From the NCBI RefSeq assembly GCF_000382305.1, contig NZ_KB908021.1, forward strand, positions 102,295-166,294: 64,000 nt of DNA, given 5' to 3'. Of this stretch, positions 1-8,827 are shown piece by piece. This DNA comes from Vitreoscilla stercoraria DSM 513. GTDB lineage: Bacteria > Pseudomonadota > Gammaproteobacteria > Burkholderiales > Neisseriaceae. The notes beneath the pieces are model-generated. The model was not told where the DNA came from. It saw only the letters and a program-made list of their open reading frames with translations, and did not search any database. How positions within the stretch are numbered: the stretch's first letter is position 1; each line of letters opens with the position of its first letter. Both the position numbers and the translations under genes were made by a program.

Positions 1-141
1 GTTTGCTTCGGCTTCAGCATCAGCCATTGCACGATTCAAGACCACGTCATTGATTTGTTCATAACGCTCACGATCGGTACGCTCAATCAATTCACGTTCG
101 CCAAAGCGGTCTAACATGTCTTGCTTCGTGATGATGGCCAT
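1..141 (-). CDS. DUF1320 family protein (Mu gp36-like), 3' end outside window
   Basis: Forty-seven N-terminal residues are visible, beginning MAIITKQDMLDRFGERELIE, which matches the typical start of DUF1320 proteins of Mu-like phages. In Mu the corresponding protein is encoded just behind the major capsid gene and is thought to act at the head-tail junction. It begins 2 bases after the capsid stop, consistent with one late operon. The frame is open to the window edge. Confidence 0.75.
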   Translation of the reverse strand, partial: MAIITKQDMLDRFGERELIERTDRERYEQINDVVLNRAMADAEAEAN

Positions 142-143
142 AA

Positions 144-1129
144 TTACACTGTCACCGTTGCAAGCAAATCAGGGCGCAAAACTAAAGGCAAGGCATTGGA
201 TTGAGCATGCAAAGACCAACCTTTGTCATGCTGTAATTTCTCACGGCTAGCGTAATACGCCAAAGCCTTGGTATTGACCGCAGAAGACATGTCAGCAGGC
301 GCGAAATACTCAGCAAAGGCTTTACGCGTACCCAATGGCAAGATGATCCTTTGTTGGTTGCAATGTCTGCATCAGTGCCAAACTCACCATCGTACTGAAT
401 GAATTGCACACCATTGTGTTCAAAGCTGATGTGGTTCAAAGAGCCTTCACGATAAGTCGCACCGTCACGATAACGTTCATACAAGGCTTTAATAGAGTCA
501 TGGTATTTCAACTTTTCCATGAATTCGGCACCGCACAAACACACCCATTTACTGACCATTTCACCTTTGAGCTTTTTGCGCAAAGCAGTGATGGTTTGGT
601 CAATCTTGCCACCGACTTTGGTGCCATCATTGCCCAAAGCCCACGATTGTGGGGTACGAGTCAAGCCAAACTCCGCATTCAAATCAAACAAGACATCGCC
701 ATTGGCATCCAAAATCAAGCCTTGCAACGCACCCAACGCCAAATGCTCACGTGTGTATTCAAGGTCAGATTTCATGTCTGCCAATTTGTCATTGACCGTT
801 GACTCCACTGTTTGCGCTTGCGTGGTGCCAAAACCACGGATGTTTTGGACATCTTCTGCCAAAACCACATCATCTTTAGGCAAATGGGGAATTTTGAAAG
901 ACTTCATTTTGCGTGTGCGGCTGATTGATGGATCACCTTGGCTGCCACGCTCTTTGGATTGAACCAAATTCAATTGGCCTTCTTGTTCTTCCACATTCAC
1001 ATAAGTGGTACTCAAATACACCGGCTTGAACAATTGCAAATCGCGGATTTGGGTTGGGGTGACTGGCAAAGCATTCACAGCTTCAGTCATCGCTTGCACG
1101 CCAAAGCGTGCGTCATTACTCAAAGGCAT
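144..1129 (-). pseudogene. major capsid protein (Mu-like, protein E type), one-base frameshift
   Basis: From the start at 1129 the frame reads about 260 residues of a Mu-like major head protein, then at about 346-349 it loses register. The natural C-terminus (AFAEYFAPADMSS and on to ATVTV) continues in another frame to the stop at 144. Adding one base in the run aaaggatcatc (minus strand) restores a 328-residue protein, a normal length for this family. Without it the frame ends at 182 in an unrelated tail. It lies between the decoration protein and the DUF1320 gene, as expected for the capsid. Either the prophage has lost its capsid gene or this is a sequencing deletion; the sequence alone cannot decide. 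Confidence 0.8.
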
Positions 1130-1148
1130 GGTTGTATCCTTATTTCAG

Positions 1149-1505
1149 TTAGGCTTTAGGTGTGCCGACATACACAATGCCGAACGAATCACCTTGTTCA
1201 ATCAAATCATCCACGTCTTTGGGCGCTTGTTCTGTCGAACCCAAAGCAGTGGCAATGGCCGCTTCGCTGACGTGATCCAAATTGATGATGCAGTTGTGAG
1301 GCTGAACCACCACTTTGCCATCTGCTTCATCGGTCAAAGCCACCAATGGCTTGGTACGCAAGGGATAATCCACCAATGCACCAGCTTTGGTGTTTGCGGG
1401 TGCGGTGACCGACACACGGGTCAAAGGCGTGGCTTCGTATTTCAAAATATCGCCAATACCAATGCCCAAAGTGGCAGGATTGGTTTTGGTTACATAGCTA
1501 GACAT
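1149..1505 (-). CDS. phage head decoration/stabilising protein
   Basis: A 118-residue protein beginning MSSYVTKTNPATLGIGIGDI, in the position of the small head decoration protein between protease/scaffold and capsid genes of Mu-like phages. The start at 1505 is preferred over an upstream ATG because it overlaps the end of the protease gene by 8 bases and has a Shine-Dalgarno-like ggagcc upstream. Glycine- and valine-rich beta-type composition fits a capsid-surface protein. Function is assigned mainly from position and family resemblance. Confidence 0.65.
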   Translation of the reverse strand: MSSYVTKTNPATLGIGIGDILKYEATPLTRVSVTAPANTKAGALVDYPLRTKPLVALTDEADGKVVVQPHNCIINLDHVSEAAIATALGSTEQAPKDVDDLIEQGDSFGIVYVGTPKA

Positions 1506-2469
1506 AGTTGGCTCCTTTGTTGTGGCGGGCTGCTGCATCGGCAGCCAAACCTGACAGCTTGCCGTCTTGAGGCGTTGGCTGTGGTGGTTGGTGCAAGTCA
1601 TGTAGCAAAGCGTGTGGAATGCTCGGTTTGGCGTCAGAAGGCTTCAAATCGGCAATCATCGCTTTGGCATCATCCGCTTTGGCTGACAGCAATGCGCCAT
1701 AAGTCGCTTGTGACACACCGGTAAAACCTTTGCCATCTTCTGCACGCTTAAAGCCTGCTGCTGACAATTGCGCGTCCACCGATGCTTCTTGCGCTGCTTT
1801 TTCAGCTTCGGCTTTTTCAGCTTCAAGCGTCTTGACTTTGGCTTCTGCATCGGTATTGGCTTGTTTCAAAGCCTCTACATCTGCTTTTAGTTGATTAAAA
1901 GCCTCTTGTTCTTCTTGCGTCATTGCCTCATCCTTTTTAGGTTGGTTTAAATCAGACAGTGCTTTGGCACTGGTATTGGCATCGACCCCCACAGCCGTAA
2001 ATGAAACCTCTCGCACGACACAATCCCGCCAAATTTCCACAGGACCCACCACTTGATGGCCATTGACGGCCAGTTTTGAACCGGCTTTCACTAGCTCCAT
2101 CCGTCCCGCTTGCACATACACCGACATTTCCCAGGGAAAGCCTTCATCTGAGTCTTTGGCGATGGCTGAGCCATGTTCATTGCTGAGCAAATGGCCATTG
2201 ACGCGCAAACCTTGCTCATCAATCGTGATTTGAGCCGCGCCCGCAGGGTGCACATGCTCATGCAAAATAGCAGTGGTGGATTTGAATGTGATGTTGTCAA
2301 AATCAATGACAACCGTTTTATCAAAATAATTGAATGGGCGGCCTGAATTGCCAATGCCTGAGAACTTGCGCAATTCATCAGGTTTGGCAGATTGAAAATC
2401 CACATTGATGCCACTAGAGAGCTTGGCACCAAGTTTCGGAGATGGGGGGGTGGGGGTTTTCGTATTCAT
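1498..2469 (-). CDS. phage protease/scaffold protein (Mu gp32 / I-like)
   Basis: A 323-residue protein with the layout of Mu I-family head-maturation proteins. The N-terminal ~175 residues look like the protease (segments FDNITFKSTTAILHEH and GFPWEMSVYV). A long charged coiled coil (about residues 180-230, rich in E, A and K) is the scaffold part, followed by a flexible C-terminus. In Mu the C-terminal part is also made separately as the scaffold (gene Z); the internal methionine before TQEEQEAFNQLKAD, at about 1920, could serve this. It is the first gene after a terminator pair and a candidate late promoter, so it probably starts its own transcript. Confidence 0.8.
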   Translation of the reverse strand: MNTKTPTPPSPKLGAKLSSGINVDFQSAKPDELRKFSGIGNSGRPFNYFDKTVVIDFDNITFKSTTAILHEHVHPAGAAQITIDEQGLRVNGHLLSNEHGSAIAKDSDEGFPWEMSVYVQAGRMELVKAGSKLAVNGHQVVGPVEIWRDCVVREVSFTAVGVDANTSAKALSDLNQPKKDEAMTQEEQEAFNQLKADVEALKQANTDAEAKVKTLEAEKAEAEKAAQEASVDAQLSAAGFKRAEDGKGFTGVSQATYGALLSAKADDAKAMIADLKPSDAKPSIPHALLHDLHQPPQPTPQDGKLSGLAADAAARHNKGANYV

Positions 2470-2479
2470 GCCCCATTGT

Positions 2480-2560
2480 GCAGGGAATGGTTATATGGCG
2501 TGTCTTGGTGCGTGTCAGTACGTTTTTAGAAGACCAAGACACTTTTTGACAAGATGCCCA
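2480..2560 (-). promoter_or_regulatory. candidate late promoter before the protease gene
   Basis: Read on the minus strand, the region holds an inverted repeat gtgtcttggt...accaagacac (about 2498-2543), the motif TACTGACAC, and a -10-like TATAAC about 25 bases before the ATG at 2469. In Mu a C-activated late promoter (PI) sits before the same gene. The motif TACTGACAC also occurs before the amidase gene and before gemA. Promoter role and activator are inference. Confidence 0.45.
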
Positions 2561-2690
2561 AACTGAATACCCCATTAAATGCCCATTAAATTCACTCAGG
2601 ATGCAAAGTATAGGGCTTGGGTAGGCTTGGGTATTGATTTGGGTTTTAAAGCCCTCTACGGGCTTCTGTGAGCGTTTTTGAATAAGCATT

Positions 2691-2712
2691 AAAAAAGCCC
2701 TTGATGGGCTTT
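2691..2712 (-). terminator. terminator behind the putative immunity gene
   Basis: Stem aaagccc/gggcttt with a short loop, followed in minus-strand direction by a T run. It closes the operon after the small gene ending at 2737. A second weaker hairpin (gccc...gggc, about 2650-2663) follows. Confidence 0.7.
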
Positions 2713-2736
2713 GAGTGAAAACTTGAGTTTGGGTAC

Positions 2737-3045
2737 TTAATTTTTGTAGCGTGGATCTATTTTCAATTGTTTTTGTAATTCAGGTTCAAATGCAGCAATC
2801 CAAGTATTGTCTTTGGCAGCATTCAAAATCAAAGAACAAACCAAATTAAAATCATCAGCACTCAATTCTGTTAGATTGATTTCTTCCAACACCTCAAATT
2901 CAAATTCAGCCCGTTTAAACCATTCAGCGCCCAATTGTTTAGACATAGGCTCTTTAATGGCATCAAATACAGCATGCGCAGCTGGACCATTCAACTCCAA
3001 GCAATCGAAGTTATCATTCGGAGTAATGTATAAAAAACCAATCAT
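2737..3045 (-). CDS. small acidic protein, candidate immunity partner of the MuF C-terminus
   Basis: A 102-residue acidic protein starting MIGFLYITPNDNFDCLELNG. It has no recognised family. Its ATG overlaps the stop of the MuF gene by 4 bases and it is the last gene before a terminator. It is visibly more AT-rich than the neighbouring head genes, like the 3' part of the MuF gene. Known MuF polymorphic toxins of temperate phages are encoded with a small immunity gene in exactly this place. The immunity role is inferred from position, size and composition only; it could be another structural accessory protein. Confidence 0.5.
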   Translation of the reverse strand: MIGFLYITPNDNFDCLELNGPAAHAVFDAIKEPMSKQLGAEWFKRAEFEFEVLEEINLTELSADDFNLVCSLILNAAKDNTWIAAFEPELQKQLKIDPRYKN

Positions 3046-4367
3046 GGTTGTCTTTCAAATATCAAACGCAATTTAGAACGTAAATTATCGCTTAACTCTA
3101 ACACATAATTCATTATTTTAACTTGATTAATGGTATTCAGTTGTCGCATGTCCAAAGCCAAAATATCAGCTTTATCCAGATGTCTCAAAATTTGTTTTTT
3201 TTGTTTTTCCCAAGCCTGAGATGATTTTGATAAGGATTTGTTCAACTCAGCAACTTGGTAAGCATTATTAGCATCCAACGTGTACATGAGTTCTAACGTT
3301 AACCAATCTTCTTTTGGCAATGTCTTATCAACAATCATAAAATCAGGTGTCGGTAGTGTTTGATTGGTAGTATTGATGCTTTTAAGCAAGTCAAATCTTA
3401 CCAATTCATCCCCAACTTGCTCTTGCCACAGTGCCGCAAAAATAGCCTCAGAAAGCTTTTCTTTGCCATCCAATGGGTCAATCAATAAGCGTTGTACCAA
3501 ACTCTGATTAATCAAATCATCAACCAACCGTTCTACCTTAACTGTATTCAGTGCGTTAAAATTAACGCGATTTTGTAAGTATTCTTCAAGTTGATTTTCT
3601 AATTGAAATAATGCATCCACACCATGCTTCTCACCAAACAAGGCTTCTAATGCACCCAAGCGGTCACCGTGGTTGTGGGCAAAGCTTGGTGTGATGTTGG
3701 CAGGGATGTTGACCACTTCACCAGAACGTGGATTCACAAACTCGGTCATGGTCACTTCAGGTTCTTCGGTGATGCCTTCACGTTCGGCTTGGCGGCGGGT
3801 CAATTGGCTGACTGTACACAAACAGCCATAGCCATTGGGCGGGTAAATCTGTGACCACAACTCATGATCCACAGGCAAAATCAGATTGTAATAAGGCTTG
3901 TGGGCATCTCGTGGATTGCCTGCTGCACTTGGGTTATAGCGCAAATAGGGCAAAGCCGCTTTATTGGTCTGAATGCGTGACCATTGGCCTGCGGCAAAGG
4001 AAGTGGCCATATTGGTTTGAAAAATGGTTTCCAAGCGGCGTGTGCTGCCCAATTGCACAATCTTCGCTTGTCCATCCAGTGGATCGAGCATGATTTGCTC
4101 ACCCCACCAACCTTGGCTCATTAAATACGGTTTTAAACGCTGTTTAAACGTATTGAAATCGGTGCCATTTTGCAAAGCGTCCTGTAAAGCCGTTTTGGTC
4201 TCAGCCAATAAATCCGCATCCATCATCTTGGCTACTGTAAATGCCACCGCATGTTCATGCAGCCACACATCATAGTGGCTGAAGCCTGGTAACAATTTTT
4301 TGCTTTGTAAAAACTGCAATGCTGTCTTGTCTACCAAACCCAATGGATTTAATTCAATTTCATCCAT
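3042..4367 (-). CDS. MuF-family head morphogenesis protein with divergent C-terminal domain
   Basis: A 441-residue minor head protein (Mu gp30/F-like). The MuF core is seen at about residues 70-210, with NPRDAHKPYYNLILPVDHEL and PPNGYGCLCTVSQLTRRQAE. The start at 4367 is chosen because ATGGATGA overlaps the portal stop. After about residue 250 the composition changes: the DNA becomes AT-rich and the protein lysine-, asparagine- and leucine-rich, ending LRSKLRLIFERQP. In many temperate phages MuF carries an exchangeable C-terminal toxin, often a nuclease of the barnase/EndoU/colicin E5-D/RelE (BECR) type; this tail could be such a domain, but I see no diagnostic active site. The gene contains one exact copy of the 12-base uptake-like repeat (4176). 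Confidence 0.8.
   Translation of the reverse strand: MDEIELNPLGLVDKTALQFLQSKKLLPGFSHYDVWLHEHAVAFTVAKMMDADLLAETKTALQDALQNGTDFNTFKQRLKPYLMSQGWWGEQIMLDPLDGQAKIVQLGSTRRLETIFQTNMATSFAAGQWSRIQTNKAALPYLRYNPSAAGNPRDAHKPYYNLILPVDHELWSQIYPPNGYGCLCTVSQLTRRQAEREGITEEPEVTMTEFVNPRSGEVVNIPANITPSFAHNHGDRLGALEALFGEKHGVDALFQLENQLEEYLQNRVNFNALNTVKVERLVDDLINQSLVQRLLIDPLDGKEKLSEAIFAALWQEQVGDELVRFDLLKSINTTNQTLPTPDFMIVDKTLPKEDWLTLELMYTLDANNAYQVAELNKSLSKSSQAWEKQKKQILRHLDKADILALDMRQLNTINQVKIMNYVLELSDNLRSKLRLIFERQP
4176..4187 (+). repeat. uptake-sequence-like repeat, single copy
   Basis: Exact AGCGTCCTGTAA inside the MuF gene; extended match AAAGCGTCCTGTAAA. Confidence 0.75.
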
Positions 4368-5772
4368 TATTGGCCTCGCTGCCTTTGACCCATTCATGCA
4401 CACCATCACCTAAGACACGCTGAATGATGACGGCATCGCCTTGGCTCAAATCCAAAGCACCTAGCTTGCTTTCAAATTCGGCATAGCTATCAGAGGCTTC
4501 TAACGCAGACAACAGCGCATCTATTTTGGGCTTGGTAAACACATTCAATGGCAAATGGTTGACCACAGGCTCAGACTTCAGATTGGACAGCTTGGCTGAC
4601 AATTGCGCCTGTACCGCTTGCGATTCAGCCAAAGTAAAATGGCTTTCTTCCAAACCCAATACATCAATGAAATAGTCTTTGGTCAATTGCAAGCCTGCCG
4701 CTTCACAATACTTGGCATCTCGTTCAGCACGCTTGACATCAATTTCCGACTCTTTGTTGAATTCAAACCATAAGCCTTTTGGCGCACTCAAGCTTTTGCC
4801 ATAAGCTATATTCACCAACAGCAAGGCATCAATCATGTGTTGTACTGCCAAAGTCAACATGTACAAATAACCATCAATGCGATCGCCTTTGGTGGTTTCT
4901 TCGGTTTCTTGAGCGGCGCGGCTGCCATTTTCCAAATCAGAAGTTTTGACCTTACCCAATAAGGCTTTTTGAATGCGGGCATTGGCCATACGTTCTAAGC
5001 GCTGAAACGCTTGGCCATCGGCACTGTTTTGCAGCATTTCAATTTTGTCCTCACGGCTGATGGCAATCGCACCACCGGACAAAAAACTGTACAACTTGCT
5101 GACAAAACCATCGGTTTCGCCTTCAATGTGGCCAATCATATAAGGCTGTGCATAACGTTTGATGAATTGAGCGGCATACACAAAGCCTTGTTTGCGTATG
5201 GCCACCGCAGGATACAAACGTGCGCCTGCCATTTCACCGGCAGGATTTTGCGGCGTGGCTTGACTGGTAATGAGTGAATACAACACTTGTGTGTCCACCA
5301 CTTGCTCGCCATTGTCGCTGTTGTATACCAATGCACCATCTGCACGCGGCAAATACTTGTCCAATTCACCGCGCTTGTCACTGATTTTAACGATGTTTAA
5401 AAAGCCATCGGCTTCAGGCTCATACAAATAACGCACCACTGCAAAACCATTGATTTTGGCAGTCAATACCGCTTCAACCAAATGCGGCAATTGTTTGCGC
5501 ACCGTTTTCCACAACCGATTGACATCATCGTCACTGGCATCTTCACCCCACAAACGCCATGTTTTGGAGAGCATTGCCATGCGCAAGTCTTCACGACAAG
5601 ATTCCACTTCATCGTCAGCCGTGATGGCATCAAAAGCTTGTTGGCGGCTGACACCCAAACGGGTCAACAATTGGTCGGTGCTTTCAGTGCTTTGGATAAC
5701 ACTGTCCAATAAGCCTTCTGTGGCATCTACCAATACTTTGGCAGTGGTGGCTATTTTTTTACGTTTAAACAT
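4360..5772 (-). CDS. portal protein (DUF935, Mu gp29-like)
   Basis: A 470-residue protein of the DUF935 portal family. It forms the dodecameric ring at the capsid vertex through which DNA is packaged. Family-like segments include LRMAMLSKTWRLW, VVRYLYEPEADGFLN and GRAAQET-like sequence near residue 285. The conserved C-terminal part has EAAGLQLTKDYFIDVLGL. It lies between the large terminase and MuF genes, as in Mu, and its end overlaps the MuF start by 8 bases. Confidence 0.85.
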   Translation of the reverse strand: MFKRKKIATTAKVLVDATEGLLDSVIQSTESTDQLLTRLGVSRQQAFDAITADDEVESCREDLRMAMLSKTWRLWGEDASDDDVNRLWKTVRKQLPHLVEAVLTAKINGFAVVRYLYEPEADGFLNIVKISDKRGELDKYLPRADGALVYNSDNGEQVVDTQVLYSLITSQATPQNPAGEMAGARLYPAVAIRKQGFVYAAQFIKRYAQPYMIGHIEGETDGFVSKLYSFLSGGAIAISREDKIEMLQNSADGQAFQRLERMANARIQKALLGKVKTSDLENGSRAAQETEETTKGDRIDGYLYMLTLAVQHMIDALLLVNIAYGKSLSAPKGLWFEFNKESEIDVKRAERDAKYCEAAGLQLTKDYFIDVLGLEESHFTLAESQAVQAQLSAKLSNLKSEPVVNHLPLNVFTKPKIDALLSALEASDSYAEFESKLGALDLSQGDAVIIQRVLGDGVHEWVKGSEANNG

Positions 5773-5786
5773 GGTTTAAATTTCCA

Positions 5787-5798
5787 TTACAGGACGCT
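5787..5798 (-). repeat. uptake-sequence-like repeat, single copy
   Basis: Exact TTACAGGACGCT (reverse complement of AGCGTCCTGTAA) between the portal start and the end of the large terminase gene. Confidence 0.75.
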
Positions 5799-7426
5799 TA
5801 AAAGAAAGGCAATACGGGTTCAGGAATGACAATTGGACGGGCATTGCTGCTGGCCACGCCTGTGGTGGCCATCATCCACAACATTTGCAAGGCATCAGGA
5901 CCATCATCGTGGTCGGCCATAGGGAAATGACGCAATTGGTCGATTAATACCGTTTGTGAAGCGTGCAAACGAATCAAGCCATTGCTCATGTGTGGCTGTA
6001 TGCTTTCAATGCGCAAGGTTTTGTCTGCGGTTGGCTTGATGCCACGAGCGGGTACAGGAATGCCCAATTGAGCGGAGCGTTTGACCAATTCGTCTTTTAA
6101 AAACTCTTGAAACTGCACCGTTTCCACACCCCACAGCAAACACTTGTATTCACGCTGCAAAGCAATCACATCGGAAATGATTTTGTCAGGCAAGCGTTTC
6201 TGAATCTTGGCTTCCACCACATCCAACACACCACGCCTGCGGCTGTAACCACCGACTAACAATGCCGATGGGTCACGTCCTTTGCCTGCTTTGCCTAATG
6301 ATGGGTCACAAGCGCCATAAAAAAGCCAATCATCGGCATGGTGTACCCAATATTGAATGGCATTGGCAAACGGTGCGTTATCCCCTGCCACAGGATCATT
6401 TTGGTACTCAGAATCAAACGTATCATGGCCATCACGAGCGCGGATTTTCATCAATGCCAACACACCACGGGCTGCCCAAGAGGTGATAGCGCCTTCATCC
6501 ATGACTGCTTTATGGCGTTGGTAAAACGCATCTGCAACTGCTTCGGCATCTTCCAATGAGCTATTGCGAAAGATTTCTTCCCACTGTTCCCACAAACTCA
6601 TATTGGTTGGCCATTGAATCATGGCTTTGAGTTTGAGACGTTTCCAGAACGGATTTTTCAGAACACGGCTTAAAACAGAGTCGTAATGCAAGATGGTACC
6701 AATGTAAATCACATCGTATTTGCTGCCCACACCGCCCAAAGGCAAAATGGTTTTTTTGACCCAAGCATCGGTTTTGTCTCGTTGTTCAGGGCTGCGGACT
6801 TGTTCGTCATTCTCAATGTCATCCAAAATGGTCAAGTCAGGTCGATAAGGACCATGGCGCAAACCACGTAACTTTTTGCCACTGCCTGCCACTTGGACTT
6901 TGATGTCATTGACCGTCACAATCGTCCCTGCTTGCCACACACGGCCACCACCCACAGCTTCAGGAAAATCCCCCATTAAACGTGGGTTAAACTCCAATTC
7001 GGCTTTGATGGCTTCAAGCATAGGGTAGGCTTGGTCTATGCTGTCCATCACAATCACAATGAAATGCTTTTGGGCGGTGATGATGTTCCAAAGACTGAAT
7101 AACTGCGTGACCAAAGTTGATTTGGCTTCACCACGAGGAGCGGCAATCGCATCGTTTTCGCTGTTGCTAGAGGCAACGATTTCAGGCAATCTCTTGAAAA
7201 GGTGTTCATGCAATTGGGATTTCTCCGCATGACGAACATAATGCGGAAAATAGGTGTTCACAAAATACTCATAGCCATGCACAGAGTCCAACACTTTGGC
7301 ACGCCGTTCTGTCATCGCCTTGGGTGATGGATCAAAGCCATCCACCTCAGCTTCAATGGTGCGGCGAAGCTGGGCGGCATAGTCGGCTAAGGATTGGATA
7401 AATTCTTTGTTTTTCATTTTCAACAT
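5798..7426 (-). CDS. terminase large subunit (Mu gp28-like)
   Basis: A 542-residue packaging motor. An N-terminal ATPase has a Walker A-like AAPRGEAKSTLVTQLF (about residue 97) and Walker B LTILDDIEND (about 195). The C-terminal RNase H-like nuclease begins with the acidic strand GACDPSLGKAGKGRDPSALL (about 373). Length and motifs match Mu-type TerL. Transcribed with the portal and head genes. A start at the methionine three codons downstream is also possible. Confidence 0.88.
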   Translation of the reverse strand: MLKMKNKEFIQSLADYAAQLRRTIEAEVDGFDPSPKAMTERRAKVLDSVHGYEYFVNTYFPHYVRHAEKSQLHEHLFKRLPEIVASSNSENDAIAAPRGEAKSTLVTQLFSLWNIITAQKHFIVIVMDSIDQAYPMLEAIKAELEFNPRLMGDFPEAVGGGRVWQAGTIVTVNDIKVQVAGSGKKLRGLRHGPYRPDLTILDDIENDEQVRSPEQRDKTDAWVKKTILPLGGVGSKYDVIYIGTILHYDSVLSRVLKNPFWKRLKLKAMIQWPTNMSLWEQWEEIFRNSSLEDAEAVADAFYQRHKAVMDEGAITSWAARGVLALMKIRARDGHDTFDSEYQNDPVAGDNAPFANAIQYWVHHADDWLFYGACDPSLGKAGKGRDPSALLVGGYSRRRGVLDVVEAKIQKRLPDKIISDVIALQREYKCLLWGVETVQFQEFLKDELVKRSAQLGIPVPARGIKPTADKTLRIESIQPHMSNGLIRLHASQTVLIDQLRHFPMADHDDGPDALQMLWMMATTGVASSNARPIVIPEPVLPFF

Positions 7427-7463
7427 AAAATCGCCTTAAATTTTCAAAGGAGCCATACCATCC

Positions 7464-7970
7464 ATGAAATTGAATCGTGAATTACAAAATATTGTTCTAT
7501 TAGAACTCACATCTAAATTCCCTCAATCACCTGACAATTCAATTTTTAATACTTGGATTAGTGAGTACGGTAAAGAGGAGGTGATTGGTAATCTTCTATA
7601 CTTAGAAATGCACCAACTAATTACAATTAAGCCCATTCCACGAGCATTTGAGGATAAAATTCCCCAACTTGTTTGGTCTAGCTGCCAGCCCACTGCCAGA
7701 GCTTTCGATTTTCTTGCAGATGATGGTGGTCTTTCTGCTGTACTTGGTGTTGTGACCGTTAAACTTCATGCTGATACCATTAAAGACTTGCTCCAACTGC
7801 GCATTATGGACAACCCTCATCTTTCTGAAGCAGAGAAAACCACTTGGATTGAACGCATCAAGGCATTAAGCGAATCATCTCTTGAACATTTAACTCTAAA
7901 AGGTTTGGATTATGCTTTGGAGCACGGTCAAGAAGGCATTGAGTGGCTCGGTAGACTGCTTGGTTCTTGA
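7464..7970 (+). CDS. conserved hypothetical prophage cargo protein (moron candidate)
   Basis: A 168-residue protein on the plus strand, against the late operon, between small and large terminase genes. It has its own Shine-Dalgarno (aaaggagcc) 12 bases before the ATG. The second half contains FDFLADDGGLSAVLGVVTVK, a segment I associate with a conserved phage hypothetical family found in several Proteobacteria, without known function. The DNA is AT-rich compared with the flanking genes. Its orientation suggests expression in the lysogen, which fits lysogenic conversion or exclusion of other phages. It overlaps the convergent gene at 7858-8139 by 113 bases. Confidence 0.7.
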   Translation: MKLNRELQNIVLLELTSKFPQSPDNSIFNTWISEYGKEEVIGNLLYLEMHQLITIKPIPRAFEDKIPQLVWSSCQPTARAFDFLADDGGLSAVLGVVTVKLHADTIKDLLQLRIMDNPHLSEAEKTTWIERIKALSESSLEHLTLKGLDYALEHGQEGIEWLGRLLGS

Positions 7971-8139
7971 CCGTATCGATATATTCAAACTCAATCCAAC
8001 CACTACCAATTGGTAAGCTGATATTTTGTGGTGGTAAATGAATCGGGTTGATGCCCAGCATCAAAACCATTTTTTCAGCTTGCGGCTCTAACCAAAATTG
8101 GACATTTTGATTTACAAAGTCAAATAAACCTTCCATCAC
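7858..8139 (-). CDS. small phage protein, unknown function
   Basis: A 93-residue protein starting MMEGLFDFVNQNVQFWLEPQ. Its start overlaps the stop of the small terminase gene (TGATGG), which argues for translational coupling and a real gene. No family recognised. Its last third is antisense to the 3' end of the plus-strand cargo gene, an unusual 113-base convergent overlap that probably arose when the cargo gene was inserted. Confidence 0.5.
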   Translation of the reverse strand: MMEGLFDFVNQNVQFWLEPQAEKMVLMLGINPIHLPPQNISLPIGSGWIEFEYIDTVKNQAVYRATQCLLDRAPKHNPNLLELNVQEMIRLMP

Positions 8140-8633
8140 CCAAACTCCTTCTGAATCACCGCCCCAAACGGCTCTAAAATCTCAGCAAATGCAGGCAAAT
8201 GTTTGGGATGGTGGGTTTGGATGAAGTCCCCCAATTTTTGTACCACCGTCAAAGCCGTGGCCAATTGATTGGTTTCAGGCAAAACCTTCTTACTGGCTGC
8301 TGTGGTTTTGTTAAAAGCATCTGCAAGGCTTGTCAGCAATTCCACTTTTTTGGCCGCAGGCAATTCACTGGTATGTAGCTCTTGAATGGTTGCGTTGTAT
8401 TGCAATAAAAACCCACTCAAAATCGCCCGTCCCAAGTCTTCCATGGAGTCGCCTGCCAACACATGAGCAGCTCTTACTTTGTCCCAATCATCGCCGCTGT
8501 CTTTGGCTTCCGACTTCCAACGCCTAGCAGTAGCAAACGATACACCGACATTCAAAGCCGCAATTTCTAAGCTGTATTGATCAAAAACGTAGGCTTGACG
8601 CAGCTTGGTACGGGTTTGTTTTGGATGTGCCAT
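8136..8633 (-). CDS. terminase small subunit-like protein (DUF1804)
   Basis: A 165-residue protein with an N-terminal helix-turn-helix (YSLEIAALNVGVSFATARRW, about residues 20-40) and a helical C-terminal half. It matches DUF1804 proteins, which occupy the small terminase position in Mu-like phages of Neisseriales and Pasteurellales. It would recognise phage DNA for packaging by the large terminase. It overlaps the genes on both sides by 1-4 bases. Confidence 0.75.
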   Translation of the reverse strand: MAHPKQTRTKLRQAYVFDQYSLEIAALNVGVSFATARRWKSEAKDSGDDWDKVRAAHVLAGDSMEDLGRAILSGFLLQYNATIQELHTSELPAAKKVELLTSLADAFNKTTAASKKVLPETNQLATALTVVQKLGDFIQTHHPKHLPAFAEILEPFGAVIQKEFG

Positions 8634-8827
8634 CAGAAGCCAATCTGTGCTTTGATAAAGGCAATGCCTGTGGCCACAAGACCGCCTGAAACTGCACCTG
8701 CCACACCACCTGCCACTGCACCGGCTTTTTTAGCATCTTTGTGGATTTGTTCTACCTTGCCATCCAAGACATCCAATTTACTGTTGATTTGCTGCAATAA
8801 CTCCATGGCTTCTTTATCTTGGTTCAT
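8633..8827 (-). CDS. small membrane protein of the lysis/late region
   Basis: Sixty-four residues: a charged N-terminal helix (MNQDKEAMELLQQINSKLDV) followed by a glycine/alanine-rich hydrophobic segment (AGAVAGGVAGAVSGGLVATG) that could insert in a membrane. The layout resembles XhlA-like holin accessory proteins. It sits in a run of overlapping small genes between the amidase and terminase genes. Confidence 0.5.
   Translation of the reverse strand: MNQDKEAMELLQQINSKLDVLDGKVEQIHKDAKKAGAVAGGVAGAVSGGLVATGIAFIKAQIGF

Noticed and set aside
404..962. Plus-strand open frames opposite the capsid gene
   Set aside because: Shadows of the capsid codons; no start signals or family features.
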